Below the pieces are notes generated by a model that did not search any database, was not told where the DNA came from, and saw nothing but the letters and a program-made list of their open reading frames with translations. From positions 443,001 through 507,000 of the forward strand of contig BROG01000233.1 of the NCBI GenBank assembly GCA_030159075.1: a stretch of DNA of 64,000 nt, read 5' to 3'. Shown one piece after another: positions 57,085 through 64,000 of the stretch (the first letter of the stretch is position 1; the number at the start of each line of letters is the position of its first letter). The DNA is from Atrina japonica (Eukaryota > Mollusca > Bivalvia > Pterioida > Pinnidae). A program made the position numbers and the translations under genes.

Positions 57085-57362
57085 AAAATGTTCCTAAATG
57101 TCCATTCGGTACTTCATTGTGCTGAGCAAAGTCTATAGAAGGTATGACATATATTTGCCACATTTGTGAAGTCAGTAACTCGGTTTACAATATATGTACA
57201 AATACGTTCTGTGAAACTTTATCCGTAATCTAGACGAAGCCGAGTAAGTAATTTTAATAACAACGACTAGACGGCCATAATGCTGATGAAAGTTCAGTAC
57301 TTGTATACACAAAATCTGCTACACGCTAAACCTCAGCAGTGCACGAACAGTGGACTGTTCAG
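57085..57362. repeat. Second copy of the 3' flank next to the coiled-coil stop codon
   Basis: Aligns with 23425-23701 ('gaaaatgttcctaaatgtcc', 'cttcattgtgctgagc', 'ttgtgaagtcagtaactc'). Confidence 0.8.
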
Positions 57363-59347
57363 TTATACTCCAACATTCTTCAATCCAATTCGAGGGACAT
57401 CTTGAGGGCGTGTTTGAACTTCCTTCCTGTACACGAGCCTCCCGTCACTGACACAAGCTTTGTGCTTCTTTTCTGACCTTTTCTTTCCATCTTTCACGCA
57501 GGGATTTACGGAACGCAGGATGTTGCGTATATTACTCCCAAAAACGTCTGGACCCCCCAAAACATTACCTGTGCGTCCCCTGGGACACATATTTATCCAG
57601 CATATCCAATTTGACATTGTTTTGTTGTAATTACACAATGTCAGGACTCGTAATGATTCATCGCCAGACGTCGGCAATTATCACTGTTTCAATTTGCAGT
57701 CAGTTGTAGGATTCCCTACCTATTTACAGCAACACGTGCGTTCATTACCGCGCAAGGGGAGGGGGCAGTTTAGCTGTGTGTGACAGCGGCATCATGCACG
57801 TATTAGCACTAGATCTTGACCATGGACATCAGAAAGTTTTTAAATGGTTTAAAAATGTTTTTTGAATAAGAAAATAGGCCCACTGATGTTGAAGAAGAAT
57901 TATCGATAAACAGCACGGCTGTGGATAATGCTGAGGCTTGACTGGGTAAGAAAAAAAATAAAAACTAGTGACAGTAACATCAACAACAAATTGCAAAAAC
58001 ATCTAAAATTGGCATATTGTGTACCCCTGGCTTAAACGTTTGCCGAGTGGGGGTATACAGTGCGATGTTTCGCAATAGATAAAGGGTACAGAGAATCCAT
58101 TTACATCCCGTGATGGCCGTTCAAATTATCAGAATTCAACTCTGAGTAGACATATAGTCTTGTATAATAATAATATTATTTTTTAAAATATATTTTATAT
58201 ATAATTTAATAATAAATATTTTGAAATACAACATAGCTTGATTACATGGACTCCTATTTCGAACAAATCTGTTTTCTCTTGATTTTCTCCCTGAGGAACA
58301 CGAGATAGGCATCGGGCAGTCCATTGGTATATTTTTCACTGTAGGAATCGATACAATTTCGTCTGTTTTCTTAATTTCAGATTCAATCTACTCTCGCCGA
58401 CTTTTCTAGTTCTTCAATTTCCCTTTCAATTTTTCCATGAATTTGTTGCAACTTTTTCTCTTCATACTCACGCGCATATATCTCTACTTTCTCTTCTTTT
58501 TCTTTTTCTGATCTCATGTTAAATTCTATTTCCAATATGCTCTGTTGAAGAGGGCTTTCAATTCCCCTACTCGTTTCCTGTAGGATGCGTAAGGACATAT
58601 CGGTTTCGTTTATAATTTCCCGATCATTGCTTTTTTCATTTCCAATCGCAAAAAGAGTCCTTCTCTTTGAATTCATTGGTTATTCTTTCGGTTGCACCAG
58701 CCATGAATTCTTTTTCCATTCTTTGTAACTTTTCACTGCAAATTGTCTCAACCTGAAATTTCATTTCTTTTTCAGTCTTGTAATATTTTCGCTTCCAGTT
58801 CAGAAATTTCCTATTCAACTTCCGACACAATTTCCTCCTCTCCGATTTTTAAATAATTCCTTTTTCTCAATTGTTTCTTTCTCTTCTCGTTCTTTTTCAA
58901 TCAATATTTTGTTATTCATCAATATAAGCACCTTGAATTTGGTGAGTTAGTTCCACTTTTTTCCCACACGAAGTTTCGATTTTGCCTCATTTATTTCTTC
59001 CTCAACTTCAAGTTTTATATGTTCTATATTTTATTTAAACAGGGCTGCTTTTGTCTTAGCCATTTCCACATTAATCTAGTGTTCGATTTCTTCATCTTGG
59101 CTCTTTAAGAGTTATTCTTTTCTTATCTCAAATTCGTTCTCTATCTTCGGTTTTCTGTCCATTAACATCGCCCTTTCTGTTAGATCCCCCTGTCTATTCA
59201 GAAGAGACATTGAATTAGCCTCATTTTGGTATGAAGTTCCGGTTTGATTTTCATCTGCAGTAAGTGGTACTGTAGTCTGCAGACGACTGTTCTGTCTATG
59301 TGACGTCTTGTACTGCACGTGACCATCATAGATATGCCAGGACGTAC

Positions 59348-59384
<37 letters not shown>

Positions 59385-59482
59385 TCCGATCCCTTTTCCG
59401 CATAGCATCCATTTTCCAGTTCTTACGTTCTTCACGCAATTCTCTTGTACCATCTTCTTGCATTCAAGGATTTACATCTTCC
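57363..59482 (-). pseudogene. Decayed second copy of the coiled-coil gene
   Basis: Matches the 632-codon exon in order. At 59480 is an AG acceptor and 'gaagatgtaaat' with a stop just before the Met. Then come WKMDAMRKR and, after a (TA)n(GT)n expansion (59347-59384), TSWHIYDGHVQYKTSHRQNS. Coiled coil follows in several frames (58830-58383, for example LRILQETSRGIE and EIYAREYEEKKLQQI), then IPMDCPMPISCSSGRK (58339-58270). The tail KKHKACVSDGRLVYRKEVQT lies at 57490-57363. Unrelated DNA replaces about 170 residues between 58240 and 57500. Frameshifts and stops occur throughout. Confidence 0.85.
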
Positions 59483-59489
59483 TGAAAAA

Positions 59490-60565
59490 AATGACAGAAA
59501 ATGTTATAAAAATATGGTGCGCCGCGGTATTTTTCCGCACTAGATGGCGCAGCTGTACTATCAGTTACCAACTGCACCGGAAGTAATAACTGAATAACTA
59601 CTTTGTTTACAATACGCACCGACAAAAAGTTATTTCGACTAAAACCTTTTTAATAATACAGTATACCGCGATATTGTTTACTTGTTATACCAACCATGGC
59701 TTTGAGTGGAAAACGTCAATATTCGAGAAAAAAAATCCTTTCAAAGTATTAGATACACTTTTCGTCATCATAGGTGATCAAGAAACGGTAAAATTCAATG
59801 TTGAGATGAAACAAAATTAAAGTAAAAAAAATGACACACAACATCGTATAAATAAATAAATGTAAAACACCGATGAACTATTAAATATATTATTATTTTT
59901 TTCTTCATTAATTTTCTCTTATGATAAATTAGACGTCAATCCGTTCTGGATGTACATGTACTAATGGCCGAAATTCACAGGACAGGACAATTTAAAGGGG
60001 ACAGATGATTAGAGAAAGAGAAATACATGTATAATTTTTAATAATTGACCTATTTTAAATTAAGGTGGTTCAGAGACTGGCCCATACACAGGCTTCAACC
60101 GAGATGTGAATTTGTATTTTTTTATGTTTCAAAAATCAATTGTAGTCTCGTACAACTCTGATTTTAGTTGACATAGATATAGTCCGGTGGCCGGGAATCA
60201 AACGTTGAAATTTTATGTGCATAATTGTTTTCTTCGGATTTTGATCACTGAGGGTGTCTTTAATAAGAATCTATCGGGTGCACTCATGGCACCCTTGAGC
60301 ATTTTGAAAAAATTCAAGATGGCGTCCAAGATGGCAGCCCATATGTTCAATTCTCAATATCTTTCTTAATATATGGGATAGTTTAGTTATTCTGGTGTCA
60401 AACCATAGGTTTTTGAGACCAAGGAATCCAAAAACACAACTGAAATTGCAATTAAGACGTTTATTTATGATTTTTATTGATGTCATGGAACAAGACTACT
60501 CTGAAAATTACAGTAAACATGGTAATTCATGTCCGATTTTTTTATGGTCCTGACAGCGATATAAG
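59490..60565. other. Unassigned stretch
   Basis: 'atggcgcagctgtactatca' and 'ccggaagtaataac' near 59545 look promoter-like, but no gene follows. The remainder is AT-rich. Confidence 0.4.
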
Positions 60566-60568
60566 CAG

Positions 60569-61939
60569 TTAAGAAGTTGCATGATCATCGTCATCTTCAT
60601 TAGTGTTATCTCCATCTGAGTCACTATCATCCTCTATTCGCTGTTTTAGTGATGTCCAGTGATTCTGACACGTTCCTTTTTCTGCTCCACATCGACAAAA
60701 AACAGAACAGGACATCTGTCCACACCTTTCAGACAAGCATGGTGTTTCACTTGAGCAACCACATTGTATCAGCTTCATTACAGCTTCTGGAGCAATTTCA
60801 CTCTGTAATGGGAGTGTCACAGGTATTAACCCACCAAAACTGCCGTCTGTTTCCCAGCCATTCTCCAATGGGTCCATGTCAGGTGCCTTGCCATTCAATG
60901 CCGATCTCCAAATACATGCCTGAAAATGTGCTCTTTTCACGTTCTCGATAAATGCTTCTGTTGTAGGTGGAAGAGTCTTAAGCTTGGGAACTGATGCAGC
61001 ATTTTTTCTGCCCATCTTGGCGATCTACTGTTTGTATCTGATGTCTGACATGTTGTCATCTGGACCAACCTTTTCTCTATAGCATGCTGCAATGAACTTG
61101 GTTGCTTCTTGAATGACAGTTGCTTGTTCGGATTCAGGTTGTCCTATGCTGTCCAGCTTATTTCCCGCCTTCAGCACTTTTACAGCTTTGACTTTCCCAA
61201 TCCCAAAATAACAACCAACGGTATCGCACCCAGTCAATGCATGTGCTGCCAATAGTTGTGGGATAATGACATGATGTTTTCTAACCGTATCCCCGATGTT
61301 GACTGAAGTTCTCTCAGGAGAAGTTGGCTCCATGACAAGAGATGCAGAAAGCTGACACTGCTGGTAGTAATGTGCAAGCAACACAAAAACGTCTGTATCA
61401 TCTGGACTACTTGGTGTGGAATAATGACGTCTGCTTCCTCATGGTCAGTCTGTAAGTCTGGTCTCTCCACTCGTTCACCTTGCCTGAACTCAACAGGAAT
61501 GTCAGCATTTCCCGTAACAACGAGATTGCTAGGCGATAGGAGTCCCTGCGTCCTGTCCAAAAGTTCCTCGGTTATCATCTCAATAAGCTGCTCCTTGTTG
61601 TGTGTAACATTGAGAACAACATCTCGGGAAGGCAGTGGCGTTGACAGTGCAATTACATGTTTTTTGGACTGACGTAGTCCTGCAGCTCGTGAAACTCTTG
61701 TACTGCCTTTGATGCTTTTCTCTTTGTATCTGTCAAAAATTACAAATACATTGCTCGAAACGGTTAATTTGGAAAGCACGTAGTTTACAAACCCATCCAC
61801 ATAATCCTTGAAGACGCACTATCCACATTATTGCACATCCATCTAGAAATATTGCATCTGGTTCGCTTGTGAATGCCCTGGAGGAATGTTCCACTTGAAG
61901 AGTCCTTTTGAGTGTAGCCTTTGCTTTAGCTATTCTCAT
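60569..61939 (-). pseudogene. Broken multicopy nuclease-like/cysteine-rich protein
   Basis: In order: SEPDAIFLDGCAIMWIV (61939 frame), then after a frame change DGFVNYVLSKLTVSSNVFVI and TDHEEADVII. After a second frame change comes DDTDVFVLLAHYYQQ, then AHALTGCDTVGCYFGIGKVK. An in-frame TAG at about 61028-61026 follows, then MGRKNAASVPKLKTLPPTTE and a Cys-rich end (CGCSSETPCLSERCGQMSC, then CRCGAEKGTC) and an acidic tail. The 'GCD...GIGKVKA' stretch resembles the helical motif of FEN1/XPG-type nucleases, and the acidic 'EEAD' and 'DDTD' fit a PIN-like core. Related genes are multicopy in invertebrates, from memory. With two frameshifts and one stop this copy is dead. Confidence 0.65.
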
Positions 61940-62160
61940 TTCAGGTTGTCGATAAATATAATTATAATAATAAATATAATTATATTTTTACATAAATGAC
62001 ACACTAACTGTCCTATTAAATCTGCGTAACCACAGCTTTACCATCTATTGATATTACCATCTAGAGAAAAATGCCAAACACAAAACAATTTATGAAAATC
62101 AAGAACAGGATAGTACACCGCAGAAACGATAAAGTGGCTAGTTCCTGATATTTCGGTACC
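61940..62160. other. Unassigned AT-rich stretch
   Basis: Nothing recognised. Confidence 0.5.
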
Positions 62161-62164
62161 AGCT

Positions 62165-62630
62165 GACCATCTTATACTAAAGTAATATTTGGCACTGTTC
62201 ACACCATTTAAATTCCAAATTTTTCTAAAACTAAGATAATCATAAATTTTACTGTGGTTGCTCTTAGACGGATTTTGACTATGCCTTTAGATTTATTATT
62301 TGGCCTTGTATGATACCACTTTCTGTTTGGAAAATACACATTAAATTAAAGCTCAACTGATGAAGTCTAATTGACAGAAACGATATCGTCTTGAGCACCA
62401 TCTTATAATACAGTAATATTTGGCACTGTTCACACCATTTAAATTCCAATTTTTTCTAAAACTAAGATAATCATCATTTTACTGTGGTTACTCTTAGACG
62501 GGGTTTGAATATGTCTATAGATTTATTATTTGGCCTTGTATGATACCACTTTCTCTTTGGAAAATACACGTCAAATTAAAGCTCAACCGATGAAGTCTAA
62601 TTGACAGAAACGATATCGTCTTGATCACTA
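62165..62630. repeat. 231-bp tandem duplication (2 units)
   Basis: 'accatcttatactaaagtaa' at 62167 and 'accatcttataatacagtaa' at 62398. Both units share 'tttggcactgttcacaccat', 'tggccttgtatgataccact' and 'gaaacgatatcgtcttga'. Confidence 0.9.
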
Positions 62631-62639
62631 TAACTTTGG

Positions 62640-64000
62640 TAGTCTGTGTAAATAGGAATACTGCCACTAGCCTTCTATAAGAGCATTGATCACTGCATTA
62701 CGGAAGCTACCATATGCTTAATTTATATATTTTCAATCAATGTTTTGTATTTTCACACCTTTGCTGGCACCATGGCTTGGTTGTAGTGTTGTTAATCTGT
62801 TAGATACTACCATGTCAAGCAAGCAGACTTTGATCGGGCGAAGATCAGCACGTCTTTTGGATGGGATGTTAAACTGGGTTCTAGTGTTCAGGTGTACCCA
62901 GCCTGTTTCCACTTTAAAAAGCCTGGTGTTTTATGATTTAATTCAGGCACCTAAGCAAACATATTCAATATGGTGATATTCAAATTTTATGCTTACTGTT
63001 TGAAGTACATATTCGACTCCTAGAATTGGATTCCGTTTTCACACAACCTTGATGACCTTTTGACCTCCAATGACTGTATTAATGACCTAATTCCATACAT
63101 CATTGATTTCAGATTATAAGGTGAATCAATACTAACGTCCTGGTAGTAAAACTATAGCAAAATATTTATTTGCGTTCGATTTATGCACGTTTATTTTTCC
63201 CCACCCCAAATATTTTACAATTCAAAAAAGTTACTTTAGTCCTTTTTTCAGACGTCATTTATGCAAAAAAGCTCAAGGATGCAGAAGTTGCATCCTATGG
63301 ATTCCAAACCTACACATTCCAGGCTGTAAGAATCTGTAAAGAACAGTTATGCACCCAAAATTTCAACGTTTAGCTAAAATTTTGAGTTTGACCACCAGAC
63401 TAATATGTAAACTGACAAATATAAGATATTAATAAATACTATGACACTATAGACTAGACTAGATATTGCACAGTATATCAAAATTTTTATATAGATCTAA
63501 TTCAGTATTGTTCCAAATTATAAACAGCGACACACTAAATATATCGCTACTGAAAGTATTCTGGTAGCCCCCCTCCAAAATACTAATAATAATAATAATA
63601 AATAAGTAAATAAATAAAAAGAACAAATAAACAAACAAAAAGTGATGTAAAACATTTTGAGGCTGGAAAAGATCAATTGTTCCACTTAATATATACTTAT
63701 TTCTTCTTTCTTGTACATAATTATAAACAAGTATGAAATACTAATCTTCGCGGTCTGGCGATATGGCAGCCGATTTTCAAACTGTTGATCGCTCATTTAC
63801 GGGAAATCAGTGGAAGCGTCAAAATTTATTTGACTGTTTTCAGTCTGCAATTTGACGGCGAACCCTATTTGGATCTAGTTCATAATTTTCCGCTATGTTG
63901 ATGATCAACAACTGATGTTACTACAGCGACCTCTATGTACGGCGCACCCCATTGACATAGAAATATTTCCCGCGAAACAAGTACATTCTACGATGTTATG
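62640..64000. other. Unassigned right end
   Basis: An (AAT)n/(AAAT)n run lies near 63585-63640. A 30-codon frame at 63763-63855 (MAADFQTVDRSFTGNQWKRQ) has a good ATG context, but nothing else supports a gene. Confidence 0.4.

Noticed and set aside
63763..63855. 30-codon frame in good ATG context near the right edge
   Set aside because: Ends in a stop with no usable donor before it, so I could not extend it into a gene.
25661..63974. 17-bp identity 'atagaaatatttcccgc' between 25663 and 63957
   Set aside because: Flanks do not align, so it is likely chance or a very old fragment.

Overview
The window looks like a piece of a bivalve-type mollusc nuclear genome. It is AT-rich, the genes have many small exons with GT-AG introns, and both introns and intergenic DNA are packed with tRNA-derived SINEs, short inverted-repeat elements (MITEs), minisatellites and decayed transposons. 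I can support the phylum-level guess from repeat style and from the transposon families present, but I cannot name a species.

Left third (236-20908, minus strand): one conserved gene, SNAPC4, the large Myb-domain subunit of the snRNA-activating protein complex. I rebuilt 17 exons (623 codons plus one base) whose phases all join in frame. They run from the initiator ATG through the half repeat and the four Myb repeats. The 3' end of the gene lies beyond the left edge. Its introns hold at least three SINE families, a 296-bp MITE, several copies of a 'gcgaaaa' repeat, a 'proto-tandem' family and minisatellites.

Middle (22.5-32.5 kb, minus strand): an unrecognised Lys/Glu-rich coiled-coil gene. 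It has a 632-codon main exon (23702-25618), a 44-bp upstream exon that joins in frame (30733-30776), and a plausible 5' exon and promoter near 32.2-32.5 kb. Its large intron contains a 52-bp CpG-rich array, a block of about 3.5 kb of 160-175-bp tandem units broken by a Tc1/mariner element with intact terminal repeats, and part of a 1.2-kb, 30-bp minisatellite.

Right half (33-64 kb): mostly mobile and duplicated DNA. It includes a 4.3-kb mirror-symmetric foldback region (33373-37722) and a perfect-hairpin MITE with its target duplication (38681-38795). A decayed second copy of the coiled-coil gene and its 3' flank is scattered over 39.9-59.5 kb and was split by about 14 kb of insertions. Those insertions contain a three-exon PIF/Harbinger-derived SWIM-domain gene lacking the catalytic core, a gag fragment interrupted by a CpG-rich promoter-like block, and Penelope-like reverse transcriptase and LINE fragments. 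Near the right end is a frameshifted nuclease-like/cysteine-rich multicopy gene (60569-61939).

Functionally only SNAPC4 can be assigned to a pathway (snRNA gene transcription by RNA polymerases II and III). The coiled-coil gene and the SWIM gene look intact at sequence level and are the best candidates for undescribed biology.
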